Shown here in pieces: positions 23,540 to 35,835 of a stretch of DNA of 48,237 nucleotides. This stretch comes from Cruorifilaria tuberocauda (taxonomy: Eukaryota; Nematoda; Chromadorea; Rhabditida; Onchocercidae). Each line of letters starts with the position of its first letter. Positions within the stretch are counted from its first letter, which is position 1. The stretch covers positions 1 to 48,237 of the forward strand of contig JABVXU010000414.1 in NCBI GenBank assembly GCA_013365365.1. The letters run 5' to 3'. Both the position numbers and the translations under genes were made by a program. The notes beneath the pieces are model-generated. The model was given only the letters and a program-made list of their open reading frames with translations, searched no databases and had not been told where the DNA came from.

Positions 23540-23815
23540 ATCCACGCATCCATATCAAATTTGAATAAACATATGACACACGGTTGCTCGGGACTCGGAA
23601 AAAGTTTATCGTATTTAAAAGCTCATACGAGGAGTCATACTGGTGTTGCGAATGCGGGAAAAGTTCTTCCCGATCATCGAATTCAAAAAATCACATGAAG
23701 ATTCATGCCGGTGAAAAGTCGTTTGGTTGTTCGGAATGCGGGAAAAGTTTCGCCTAAAAAATTCATTTGAAGGTATACATGCGAACTCATAAAGGTAATG
23801 AATGCAAAATTTTGC
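23540..23815 (+). pseudogene. C2H2 zinc-finger gene copy 3, heavily decayed
   Basis: Finger units are readable only by changing frame. [18 protein letters not shown] and [11 protein letters not shown] lie in one frame. Then [20 protein letters not shown] and [12 protein letters not shown] lie in another, ended by a TAA just before KIHLKVYMRTHKGNE. Compared with copies 1 and 2 it has lost the 5' exon, the acidic PLDLS region and most fingers. The order of finger units (SNLN..H, then SYLK.H) matches copy 1, so it probably derives from that lineage. Confidence 0.75.
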
Positions 23816-24702
23816 ATGCGACCGAAGTTTTCCGTCGCAATTCACGACAGGAATCACGTACAGAAATGCTTCTTGTTTACTGTTGCTATTGTAATGCTTG
23901 TTGTTGTCCCCTGAACCGAACGTTTCGTGGATATGAGAGCTTTTCTTGTGATTCTTGAGAATGCACAGTTCGTGAGATCAATACTGTATGTAATTGATAA
24001 TGAACAAAGGAACTGCTTAGAAATACGCTTGAATTAAGCTGATTGAAGCATGCACTCATCGAATGCAACTACATTCTAGGGAATTTATACATCAAAGAAA
24101 GTAATTGAGCTAAGAAACAGTAAACACATTCCCACAGCAGTAAACAAGGTAAATAATATCACAAAGAAATTTTAATTTGACATTGGCAAAAAGAACATGG
24201 ACGATTGTTTTAGTGGAAATGTTTGCAGTTTGCTCTAATCATTCAAAGTAATTTCATCCCAGAACTTTTTCGGAATTTCCCACAAGAATAATATTAACCA
24301 AAAATACTGCAAACTTTTCATTTTTTTTTTGTAAAAATACAGTATTCTGTGTAAGATTAAAAGAATTAATTCATAATCTCGTTATCAGTGTAAATGATAA
24401 ATTGATACAACAATTAAACACTTGTTAATTTTATTTCCAATATAATTATAATACATACCTTAGCTTGATATATTCTAATTCTCCAGTTTGGAATTTGGTA
24501 ATTAATTATTTAATTTTTGGTTGAAAACATCCATATTTTCACTTCAAATTCTTTTAATTAAATTATTATACTTTTTAACTATTAATAGGATATTTTGTTC
24601 AAATTTAAAAATTATGCTGTAAGATTCTTCAGCACTACAAAGTGCGTAAAATGATGATCATATCTGACAGGTATGTAAAATTCAAGAAAAAAAAACACCC
24701 AA
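23816..24702. other. Spacer between zinc-finger copy 3 and the SCPx gene
   Basis: AT-rich. The lower-coordinate boundary of the SCPx transcript probably lies near 24700. No other gene recognised. Confidence 0.5.
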
Positions 24703-24708
24703 TTTATT
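24703..24708 (-). terminator. Probable polyadenylation signal of the SCPx gene
   Basis: AATAAA on the minus strand about 50 nt after the SCPx stop codon (24757-24759), at normal spacing. Confidence 0.55.
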
Positions 24709-24756
24709 CATATTCAAATAACACTAAAATATAGATAAGTGATGGAAACTTTGATA

Positions 24757-27700
24757 TTACAATTTAGCTTTCCACATTTCCGGTTTCACTAATTTTCGTA
24801 GCTTTAATGCTTTTGCTATGTTACCTTTAATTTTCAATTTGCGCTGCAAAAATGCCTGAAATTATTGCATGTGATATTGATAATTGTTGAATGTCAAGAA
24901 AAATAACTGAATAAATTTTGAGATACAAAACTGTATTTCGTATTCAGTTCGTTGCTAAAGTAAGTTTTTGATCGAGTAAAGATGATTTATTTACAATAAG
25001 CGCAACTGAAATGACTTAAATACTCGAAAAATTGAAAGTTAAAATTATAAAATTAAAATAAAAATTAAATTAAATTACGGGTAGGAAAAGAAGTAGAAAT
25101 GAAGGAATTGAATTATAATTAATCCTTGTCTAATTCATATTAAATATTGCAACAAATAATCTAAACTAAACGTCATCTTATAATGAGTTTTTCAGTTTTA
25201 CGCATATTTTACCTGATCAGGTCGCAATTTCCCAGTAACGATCTTTATAAAATCAGGTTCCTTCATTGTCATTTCAACGTCTACATTGCCTTCACCCATT
25301 TCGGTAATAATTGGTGGCGTTACCTAGAAATTTTCATTTCTTGTTTTATGAATCTAAAAGATTAAATATTATATCTGTTTTTAGAGAATATGACAGTATC
25401 CGATCAAGCTCATATAAAATGTATTGAAAATGAAAAGCATACTGTACAATCAACAACCCATTTCTTGATAGCATTATCTGGTCCAATCAAAATAAATCTG
25501 AATGAGCTGTTTATCTGCTGTGATAAATCTGTTTCCTAAAAAATTTTTCCTCAACAAAATGAATTTATTGAAAATTTTATATTTCATTTATTAAATTCCA
25601 AAAATATATCTTTACGAAGAGAAAAAAAAGAAAAGCGGAAAATTTTCATTACCGTTTTTGCACGTTCTTTAATTTCATCAAAAATGGCATCACTCAGGAA
25701 GATCCTTTTTCCAGAATCTTTTATTACATTCGCTGTGTTTGTTGGGGATGGTTTAGCTATCGGTGTATTTGTTGGGGATGGTTCAGCTAATCGGTACAAT
25801 GCAACCATACCAGCTCCACCAATTCCTTAATAACAACCTTTCTTTTTTTCTAATTTTTTAAAAATTTCCTTTCTTGTTTCTTATGAAATGTGATTCTACA
25901 AATAATCTTTCAGTATTCTCTCAATTAAACCATTTTTTTTAAAAAAGAGAAAAAATATCATTTGTTAAATTTTAAACTACTGCATTGTGATCACCAAGGT
26001 CAAATTATAGTATTCTGATCCTGAAATATTACACTTGAGATAGATGAAAATGAGACTTACCAATGTTGTGCTGCATTGCAACTTTACAGTTTGGTACCTG
26101 ACGTGCACCAGCAAGACCACGCAACTGAAGTGATAATTCAACAACTTGTGCGACACCTGAAACATGAAAAACGAAACTGAAATTAAATTACTAAATTTTT
26201 AAATACTCTTTTAAAAATTAAAAAATTGAAAATTTATTTTCTCTTATATTCATTTTACACTCATACCAGTTGCACCGATTGGATGACCTTTCGATATTAA
26301 ACCACCAGAAGGGTTGATGACCCATTTTCCACCATATGTATTATCACCTCTATCAACAATCTGACCACCTTTACCTGAAGAAAAAAAACTTCAAATTAGT
26401 TTCTTTTGGAAATAAGACATGAAAAAAGTTAGTCTCATTGGACTTTTCAAACTTCTTTTTTCAATAATTTTTTTGACAATCCAGTTTCGCAATGAGATGA
26501 TTGCAGATTTTCATAGAATTCAACCAATAAAAGATTTTTAAATTTTGACTATAAACCAAACAATAACTTACCAATATCACAAAGACCGAGCGCTTCGTAG
26601 GATATAAGTTCATTTGGTGCAAAGCAATCGTGCAATTCAATTACCTGCAATATTAATATTTATTAATCTAAGTTCGTGTTTTATTTAATCTATGAAGATT
26701 TTAATATTTGGTATTTCTCTATACCATTCTCAAAAACACCTGAATATATCACTGCTTGGAAATGCCTAAATTCTCAAAAAACAGTTATTTTCATACCTGT
26801 ACATCATCCGGTGTTAAACCCGTTTTCTGATATAATCTTGCTGATAATTTTCGTATCATATCAAAGCCAATCATCTTTATACTCGAACGTTCAACGAATA
26901 CGGATGGTTCATCAGTTCCCAGTTCAGCACCTATATTAAGAATATCCGGTAACAAAGCTTTTTCCCTTAAACTATAGCAAGAATACATCAACAAAATGAA
27001 ATATGTTTCAAAGTCATTCCACGTATTACGTGCTATTTCTTTATCAGTCTAGCTAATCAATCTTATATCCTTCAATATTTTTCTTGGAATAAAATAATAT
27101 GCAAAGGAATATTTCATTAAGATTTAAATTAAAATATAAAATTTGCTGCGTCAAATCAATTACCGAGAACAATTCGAAATTCCTGCATTTACACTTTCTA
27201 TTTGACTTTCAAATTTTCACATTAAATTAATATCAAATTCGCAACACATTAGCATATTCAACTCTTTTCATCTAAAGTAACCATTTCTCAAGGTTAAAGA
27301 AATTAAATAATCCATGATCTTGGAATAAACGCCGAAATGCCTATTTGCTTTGCTATTTTTAGGCTACTTAAATTATTGCTACGCATAGGACTTCTGCAAG
27401 GAAACTTCGATCTTGGCTTGCTCTTATCAAGACTTTTATATAAAAGTTGAAACTTTTCAAACTAATATTACCAATAATTTCAACTGCTTGCTTGGAAAGA
27501 TGAGGAGACTTCTTCAAGAATTTCTCACTGCATAAAATTACTGCTGCTGCACCATCTGATGTTGGACTGAAAATATTTCTTTATTTATATCAAATGCAAA
27601 AATGTCAAATTGTACACAAAATTGTACACAAAACTAAAAATATGAAATATTAAAATTTAAAAATTTTCATCATCATACTTTTCAAGAAAATAATAATCTT

Positions 27701-30419
27701 CACTTTTGTCATTTTATAGTTATTTTTGCAAAGTTTTATTGGTGCATTACAAACATTCAGAACACCACAACACTTTACGCTTTGGCAGTAATTACTATTT
27801 TTGCTAATGATTGCTTGATAGGATAATTTGACAATATGTCTAAAAATGTTTTAGATGTAACCTGCACTCCAGAAGGCCCATAAAATCGTGAATTACTCGC
27901 GCATTCAGAATCTCCTCCAAACTGTATTCCTTCCGGAATTGGGAATTTCTATAAGCAAAAAAAAATTGATATATGTAATAGCTAAAAGCAGTTATAAACA
28001 ATAAATAATTTCATCGTATATCAGTAAAGTAAATGGTTTGGCCTAAAATTACGCAATCTTCGCGAGGAAATTGATAGCAAAATCGGAAGAAATGATAATG
28101 GAAATAAAATTTTTCCAACTTTAAGTCGAAATCAAAAATGTCAACGAATATTTTCCTCGTCATTTATTACTTTAGTACTTCTTAACTTGATTTACAACAA
28201 CGATTCTATTTGCTATTTATGTTGAAAAAATAATTCTATACAAACTTACGGATTATTAATGGAATGTTTATGATTTTTTTGAGCTATTTTAGCGAAATGC
28301 TCCCTTTTGCTTCCTAAAAACGAAACAGAGAGATAAGTTCATAGAATCACTCATAAAATGATTCAAATTGAAATTAAAACAAATCAATCAAAGCGAATAA
28401 AATGCAAGGCATACTATAAAACTTTCCATCCTATCTCTTTTGCTATTTACCTCAAATTTCTGATTTTTATTTTCTTAGATTTTCATCGATTCAAACGAAC
28501 GGAATGGATAAAAATGATTCTTTTATAAAAAAACAACGAGCTTCTAGCATTAGCTAAAGAAGTTGAACAAATTTTCAAAATAAAATTATTTTATAAATCA
28601 TTATTTATTTATCAAATTAATGACTGAATCCTATATCTAAGGGGATTTGGCTATAATATTACCATATTTCTCCATGTGTTCACGGCCAGCATTAGCAAAC
28701 ATTTGCGCCATAAGCGGTGATGGCTGCAGGCCATTTGTGCTAGAAATCACGTCAATATGTCGTTCCAACGCATGCGTTCGACCGTCGCTGTTTTCCATTG
28801 ATTCCAATGAGCCAATTTTCATTTTCTCAAAGCCAACTGCAAGCATAACGTCCGCGTGACCTGAAAAGGAACGGAAATTAAATATAGCTTTAAAGATATA
28901 TCCCACCGCAAGTGCATTATTAAAGATATCCATTAAGCTTTCATTTATTTCAGTTATCTAATTTCAAAAATACTATAGTAATTTTTGAAATTAATTAACA
29001 TTTATAAAACGTTTAAAATAACAGATAACTTTTATTGCTTTTTAATAGAATTTCAATTTTTTTACGACTTTTATAAAATACTTCAAAAATTACTAAATTT
29101 TTTTAACCTCCTTCAATACACAATTTTGAGAGATAAACAGCTGTTGAACCACTTGCGCATGCATTATTCAACTAAAATATATTATAAATAATTTCACCAA
29201 TAAGTGGTACTGATAACTGATAAGAAAATTACTTCTGTTGTAATCAACTGGAACAATTAATATCCGCGTTTATTCCTATCACCTTTTCTAATTACCAATG
29301 AATGTTAATTTCCGATTAAAGTAAAGCAATGAAATAATGATTTTATAGCTTTCATAAAGCATTACAGAATACAGAATCACTAAAACCTTAATAATAGTTG
29401 AAATTAACAACCAACAAACATTATAAATAGGAATTCCGGTAAGTCCAATTTCGTAAAGTGCCCGTTGTCCGCAACAGGTACCGCCGTACAGGTAACTAAC
29501 CGCCGCTTGTTCCACATCGCTGTATTGTAGTTTTGCATCAGATAAGGCTTTATTTACTGTAATAGATTTGAGTATAATATGGTAGCTTTATTTACTGTAA
29601 TAGATTTGAGTATAATATGGTAAATTAAGTAAGATTAATAAAAACGAAAACATTCTAATTGTTATACTAATTAGCAATTGAAATTAAACAATTTGAAAAA
29701 TTTTATCAATCCAAGATCAAGAGTATGAAGATTCTATTAAAGTATAATCATTTAATGAATTGAAAAGTATGAAAAATGCCTTGCCTGCTTCTTTCACCAT
29801 ATCAGGATAATCCCAATTTGGTACTGATCCTGGTTTTATAAACTAAAATTATTAAAAAAAATTAGTTTTAATTATATGAGTTGTATTATGGAACAAAAAG
29901 AAAAAGAACTTGGATAATTCACAAAAGTTCAAATTAAGCCATAATTCTTACCAAAAATATTTTCGACTTAGTATTTCAGATTAGAGTAGCAATTAAATTT
30001 ACAAATTCGGTATTCAATTTTTTAATTACTTATCAAAATTCTATTGTTCTTTACCATTTCTCTTTTCATTCCTTCTTTGTTTTCCTTTTTTCAATTTAAT
30101 TTAACTGTTATTTTCACAAGAAAATTTCTTTTCTTCATTTGTTAAAATGTCAGATAAAAATTTCTTTCACCAATAAAAAATTCTCCATTTCTTGTTTTTT
30201 ATTTTCCAACTATGACATATCAATATATCATTTGTGAAAACAAAATTGATAATGAAATAATTTAATTAATTTCAGACTTTTTTTTCAAACTTCAAAAGTA
30301 AATTTGAAAAATAAAACTTTAACGTAGTAAATTAATTAATTAATTAATTAAAATTTTTTTACCTTAGTCATTCCGATACCAACAACATAAACTTTTGGTT
30401 TTTCCTTTAATGTCGACAT
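24757..30419 (-). CDS. SCP2: SCPx: peroxisomal 3-ketoacyl-CoA thiolase fused to SCP2 domain, 16 exons, 548 aa
   Basis: Cleaves branched-chain 3-ketoacyl-CoAs in the last step of peroxisomal beta-oxidation; the C-terminal SCP2 domain binds lipid. Exons 5' to 3': 30419-30363, 29842-29785, 29556-29420, 29171-29108, 28860-28663, 28313-28250, 27948-27862, 27566-27472, 26930-26797, 26644-26572, 26374-26267, 26156-26061, 25825-25653, 25535-25443, 25323-25213, 24855-24757. Phases join throughout (1647 nt), and the length matches vertebrate SCPx. Thiolase landmarks: catalytic Cys ~89 in NNACASGS, His ~303 in VIELHDCF, His ~353 in [10 protein letters not shown]. The SCP2 part (~435-548) contains [24 protein letters not shown] and KLKIKGN. 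The last three residues, AKL, are a type-1 peroxisomal targeting signal. The linker carries a duplicated PSPTNT unit. Intron 2 has a GC donor. A TTTTTAG acceptor about 30 nt before the ATG suggests SL trans-splicing. Confidence 0.96.
25728..25782 (-). repeat. Duplicated linker segment in SCPx
   Basis: The exon at 25825-25653 encodes [10 protein letters not shown] followed by [10 protein letters not shown], from a tandem near-repeat of about 27 bp. It sits between the thiolase and SCP2 domains, so it lengthens the flexible hinge without touching either fold. Confidence 0.8.
29547..29622 (-). repeat. 38-bp tandem duplication across the acceptor of SCPx intron 2
   Basis: Two perfect 38-bp copies, 29547-29584 and 29585-29622. 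Each includes TATTACAG followed by the first ten bases of exon 3. Only the copy next to the exon gives an open frame. Use of the other adds 38 nt and reaches a TAA within it. Confidence 0.9.
29557..29784 (-). other. GC-AG intron in the SCPx gene
   Basis: Exon 2 ends GAAGCAG followed by GCAAGG. No GT is available that keeps the frame. Joining at GC gives [14 protein letters not shown], which fits the thiolase family. The CAG|GCAAGG context is typical of authentic GC donors. Confidence 0.85.
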
Positions 30420-30897
30420 CTTTTGCTTTTGTTATTTATCGGTCAATAACTAAAAACAATTATTGAATGAAAAAAATTCTAATTAAATTAAAACACAAAA
30501 AAAAATTTCGTGGAAATTTGATGTAATAGCTGCTTCTTTCATTCCTTCTCAAATATTCAAATATTTTATCAAATAATCACAACAACTTTATGATTTCCTC
30601 GTCTTCATCCTATTACTTTTTACTTTCATTCATATGAGAAATTATGGAAAATTTTCTCGAAATAAATTTATGGATTACAAATTCTCAAAAGTTGTACTTC
30701 AAATCCACTAATTAATAATTAAACATTTAGCATGATCAAGAAATGCAATTTAATAAACAATTGTAAAGTAATAATTAACAGATTTAATAAAGAGATAATT
30801 ACTTTTGCAAAAAGTCTGAAACAGTAATTATGACAGGAAAGCTTACAAATTGTGCAGAAAGTTTTACGTATTACAGAAATAAAAATCGATGAAATTG

Positions 30898-31015
30898 AAC
30901 GAATGCGTCACGACGATAAACCAAACCAATCATTCGTCGGCCACTTGCGATGAAATTTCTGCGGCGAAGGCGACGCGTTTACGCCTCCGTTGACTTTAAT
31001 GCCGTCGCATACATT
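30898..31015. promoter_or_regulatory. CpG-dense island, likely SCPx promoter or leader
   Basis: About 17 CpG dinucleotides in roughly 118 bp, against almost none in the surroundings. It lies about 480-600 bp upstream of the SCPx ATG and contains a CCAAT motif (CCAATCATTC). No long ORF crosses it. Assignment as promoter is inferred from position and composition. Confidence 0.45.
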
Positions 31016-31759
31016 GGTATTGATGATCGTTTGTTGTTGATAATAGTAATGATAACGATGACATTAATTATATTGATAACAACGATGAATTTCTCTCTTC
31101 AAATATTCCATTGATTAGTGAAATATATATAATTTGTTAGATATACATCATTTCAATAAACATAATCAAAAAAAAAGAAATAAGCGAATAAATAATTCGC
31201 ATCAAGTTAAGCTTAATTTAAAATAATCGAATTTACAGTTAGGTAATAACTTTGAAATAAGTCAAATCTAGATAAAAGAAATTTCGAAATTTGAATTAAA
31301 ATCTAAAATAACACTAAAATAGAATAAATAATTAGGTATTGCTGAAAATTTCGTCAAGATGATTTTGATAATACTTACTGATTGAATACATGCATTAGAT
31401 GAAGCATTTCTCATACCGATATGCAAACGAAAGATCGTGAATTATTTTGTTTTGAAATTTTACAATGATTCCAGTCATCTTCATCTTTACCTCTCTTTTC
31501 AACGATAAATTCAATAACGCTACTTATACACATTCATACACTATCCTAGTTTTACACTATTAAATCAATTTTATTTCATACACTTAAAATTTACTTATAA
31601 CGACTATCAAATTGTATATTTCAAAATACTTTAATTTAAACATTGAAAAAGAATTTTAAAAAATTCATCGTATTTGGTTTTTTATCACCTGTTTTTAATA
31701 TATTTATAAGTTTCAAGTTAATTATGACAAAATAGACTAATATGTGCAAAAATAATATT

Positions 31760-31824
31760 AATATTTATGAAAGTAAATAAGTAATAATTTCAGACTAATA
31801 TTTATGAAAGTAAATAAGTGATAA
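31760..31824. repeat. Imperfect 37-bp tandem repeat
   Basis: AATATTTATGAAAGTAAATA followed by AGT(A/G)ATAA occurs at 31760 and again at 31797. A related AATTAAAGTTAGT unit repeats just downstream, at about 31822 and 31853. Low-complexity local duplication. Confidence 0.7.
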
Positions 31825-32489
31825 TTAAAGTTAGTTTAGTTTAATAAGTAATAATTAAAGTTAGTGTCATTTTTTTTGCAGAAAAAAAAAATAACAACTG
31901 AACATATTTTGAATTATTTGTATTGAGTAAAAAATTTTTCCCCCGAATTAAGTATAAGTAATCGAGTGATATCTTACTGTTTAAGATTTAAATTTTTATT
32001 CGAATTCATTAATTATATTGATCAAAGGAGATTGAAAGCGAATTATGAATAATTTAAACTAACAAACAATGGCACATTTTTCATTATGAAATTAATTAAA
32101 TCAAAAAAAATTAATGTTTCATATAACTTTGCTAAAACTTCTTTAAAAAAAAAAACAAATTGCTTTTCCTTTCCTTTCCATCGCCGTCCTTCAATCAAAC
32201 GATCAATTTGAAATGATTTTTTTTAAGATTTTTAACAAAGCTTTTAAAGGAATAAAATATTATCTTTGTATAAAATAATTTCCTTATCATTTTTCAGTTG
32301 ATAATTAATAAATTTCTATTTCTCTCCAAGTTTATTTCAGAGCGTTTCTCTAAATTATGCAAGCAAAAAAACGGAAGTAAAATTGCAATTTATAGATGAA
32401 TGGCTAATTAAAAACAATGTTCAAATTATTCATTTGTAATGGAAAAGTTCAAAAAGGATTTTTATTCTGATATACCAATAAGTTTGAAT

Positions 32490-32680
32490 TATTGCTGTCC
32501 CTGCAACCATCATTACCGATTCCCCTCACTTCCGCACCTCTTGTCCCCGCTTTCCCGACTACTGACTGATCCATATAACAATAGAGGGTGAAGTGACAAG
32601 TTCGAGGTCATCTCAATGTGTCGCATAAAATAATGCCACCACGCGTTTCCCGTTATTTACTATTATATCCGATGACCCCT
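32490..32680. promoter_or_regulatory. GC-rich island of unknown role
   Basis: Composition rises sharply compared with flanking DNA (CCCCTCACTTCCGCACC, CCCCGCTTTCCCGAC). It contains an AGGTCA half-site near 32601 and a reversed one (TGACCCC) near 32672. No convincing ORF. Could be a distal promoter, an enhancer or an unrecognised RNA. Confidence 0.3.
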
Positions 32681-34725
32681 CTCAATTTTTCCTCTTTTTT
32701 TCTCCATTTCTTTCGTCATTTACTTATTTACTGATTATTCGTAATGCGAATAAGACCGGAATTGAATATAAGAAATCGATGAAATAATAGCAATTAATTA
32801 TTTTATTAACTTATTTATCCAAAATTCAAAAAAAGATAAACTTTAATCGATTCAAATAAGGAATAAAATAAAATATTTTTGTCAATTGAAATAAGCAAAA
32901 CAATGATTATTAGTTGTTACAACTCTTTGGAACGATAAATTTGTTATGATTTTAAAACTCTGCTTTTGGATTTTTAAATTTAAAACTACAATTATTTTAT
33001 TTGTTCGAAATTTCGAGCATGCTAATTAATTAGATAAATGAAGTTAAAATATTTAATAGTATAGCTTTATTTTTCAAAAGCTTATTAGCATTTCCACTTC
33101 CCACTATCAATACAAGGAAAATTTTGTATTAAAAGATTGGATAACAAAAATTTATTGAGTTATTCCAATGATTACTCTATTCTTATCCTATATTGATTAA
33201 ATATTGGATGAATTATAATTTGTGTGAATATTGAATGAATTTCATACATTTATCCTCTATTGAAAATTCAACTTACATCTATCTACCACTAATATAAGCA
33301 TTCAGTATCTTTCATCATTTCCTGAAATCCTGAATAATTTCAATCAATCATTCTAAAATTAAAAGTTTCTTACAATCGACAAAATCATTTCAAACTCGAT
33401 GCTTTTCATACTTTTTGTTACCAAAATTTTCTTCTTATTCTTATTCTTTTGAATGTTCACAAATACACAATTTCCCTTTACAGAGTTTTGCAGTAATTTT
33501 TTTCCTTCTCTTTTAAATTGCATTTTTTATTCATTCAGAAATTTCATCTTGAAAACATGTTCCATTCGAAGGTCACTGTAGGCCTGTTTTATTTTTCGTT
33601 CTATTGTTTGATGCCACAGATATTTTACTTCTCCATCACTTTTCCCGAGAGTTCCTCGTCATCTAAATGATTGATGGATCTATAGCAAGAATAAATTACC
33701 CTAAAGTTTAAGCATAACTCTTCATATGTTTCAATTTCACATTACTTTTTTCGAATTCATTTATTTAATGTATTTATTGTTTACAAGTGGTACATACTGA
33801 AAATGATCCCTCTAACATATTTAATTAAAATCGCATAAAAATGAAGCTTTAATTTATATCTTTTATTGCGAACAGCATGCTTCAGACATGTGGATAAATT
33901 TAATTGATAATTATTTTAATTTCTACTTATCGACCATTAGCCCAACTTGACCCGAATATAAGTTTAATGCTTACTTCTTAGAAGTTTTCTTTCAGATTGC
34001 TGCAACTTTCTCCATTGTTATATTTTTTTAAGAAACCATTAAAAAATTGAAAAGAATGAAAAATAGTACAAAAAACATTGATAGTCAATTATTAATTTCG
34101 TTTAAACTTAATTAAAATGAAACGCAATGGAGAATTTTTGACAGATAGTAGAATGATCAATAAATATATCAAATATAGTTGCTTAAGGTTCTTATCCAAA
34201 TGATCAATTTTCAAATTTATCAATTTATCAAATCTCTTTGCAAAATTCTATTGTCATCTATTTCGTTCACAAAGTATAATTTAAAATTCTTTTGTTCGAA
34301 TTTTGAAAAAATTTTCGAAATTTGTGCAAATTTAATGTTTAGTATTGATTTGATCGATGGCTTTCTAAGAATTCATTTGTTATTAAATTGAATTAAATCA
34401 TAATTATTTTCTTCTACCAATATGTGAATTTTAGAAAAACGAAAAAATTTTTGATCAGTTAAAAAATTGTTAAAAAAAAATTTATTATAAATGCTAGAAT
34501 TTTAATAGTTCATGAGAAGAGAAAAAGTTTTGTAATTCCAATTCAGCACTTTTGAGGAATATTAATTTCATATAAATTTATAGATCGAATAGATTGATCG
34601 TTTTTGCTATAAAATTTCAGTGATTGATTTTTCTGTTATTGCTTTGAAGAATGAAAAGCTAAATTTTACAACACTATTAATCTTTTATATACGGTAATGA
34701 ATGCAGTAAGCTGATCTGTCTATTC

Positions 34726-34738
34726 AGGTCACAGGTCA
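34726..34738 (+). promoter_or_regulatory. Perfect DR1 nuclear-receptor element
   Basis: AGGTCA-C-AGGTCA, two consensus half-sites in direct repeat with one-base spacing, the class bound by HNF4- and RXR-type receptors. It lies about 4.3 kb upstream of SCPx and 3.2 kb upstream of NKAIN. Which gene it serves, if any, is unknown. Confidence 0.45.
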
Positions 34739-34884
34739 TTCTACAAAAATTTAACAATCACTCTCTCTTTCTCTTTTCATCTTTCATCATAATTTCTATT
34801 GTTCTCTCTCATTAATCCATCCTTCAATAATCCATTTGACAATTTCTATTTGAATATCAAAATATAAATTTGAAATGAAATATA

Positions 34885-34950
34885 CATGTGTGCGTGTGTG
34901 TGTCTGTGCATGTGCACACCTTTATGCACCTGTGTGAATGTGAATGATGA
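34885..34950. repeat. Imperfect TG-rich tract
   Basis: GTGTGCGTGTGTGTG followed by interrupted TG/CA units. It accounts for the His-rich translated frame seen on the minus strand. Confidence 0.7.
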
Positions 34951-35835
34951 AATGGTAGCTGAACGATACATGTAAATGTGTCTCTTCATATAATACATGA
35001 AAAGAAGTTTAGTGTTGGAGAATTTTCCTTCTAAGTTATTCACCATACATCAATTTAATGAAAGTTTTAAAATGTTCAAATATTATTCTGATCTTCATCT
35101 CCTATTTTATTCTTCACATATCCCATTTAATAACAATCATTTCAGGAAATGTTTATAATGAATTGAAATATTTCGAAAAAACGAATTGAAATTCCTTTAA
35201 TTGAATGATGAATTGCAAATACCTTCACTTAAGATCATAATAAGTTCACAAATCATTTAAAACACTATAAACGAATTAGACTAGTGCTCTTGAATTTTTA
35301 GAGTAGCGCAGCATTTTAGGTTGCTAATATAAATCATTTCAATATTTATTGTTATTTTGCTTCACGCAATTCTATTTTAATCCAACTGACTTTTTATTTT
35401 TTCAATTTTTTTTATATTTGATATTTAAAAATTTATAAAAATGAGAGGCTAATCCATTTGCATTGGTTTGAATTGAGGGAAATTTAATAGATACTAAATA
35501 TTTTTTTTAAATATTTTCCTGTTTAATTTTAATTATTCAATTATTCAATTGTTGTCGTCGTAAGTGAAGTGGAAAAAACTGAAATTGATAAAAGATATTC
35601 ACAATTTTCCATTATATTAACTTCAAATATTTTGTTTTCAATTATCACCGATCGTTTGCTAACAATAGATCGAATTGCTGATTAGTGCAATTTTTCTACA
35701 TGTTGGAATTCAATCATGTTACTTTTATCAGATTGAGTATTACTGAATTCCGATATTCTTAAATCAGAAGATTTCATACGATTTTGAATCGAAAAATTGT
35801 GAAATTTTCATAATGGCAATTTTTGTTTTTCGTAG

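Noticed and set aside
28647..28859. Plus-strand 70-aa ORF
   Set aside because: Exactly antisense to the SCPx exon at 28860-28663.
29101..29515. SCPx exon extended through the intron to a hydrophobic tail
   Set aside because: The open frame after NVCW is intron read-through. Splicing at GTTTGT to the NNACASGS exon restores the catalytic site.
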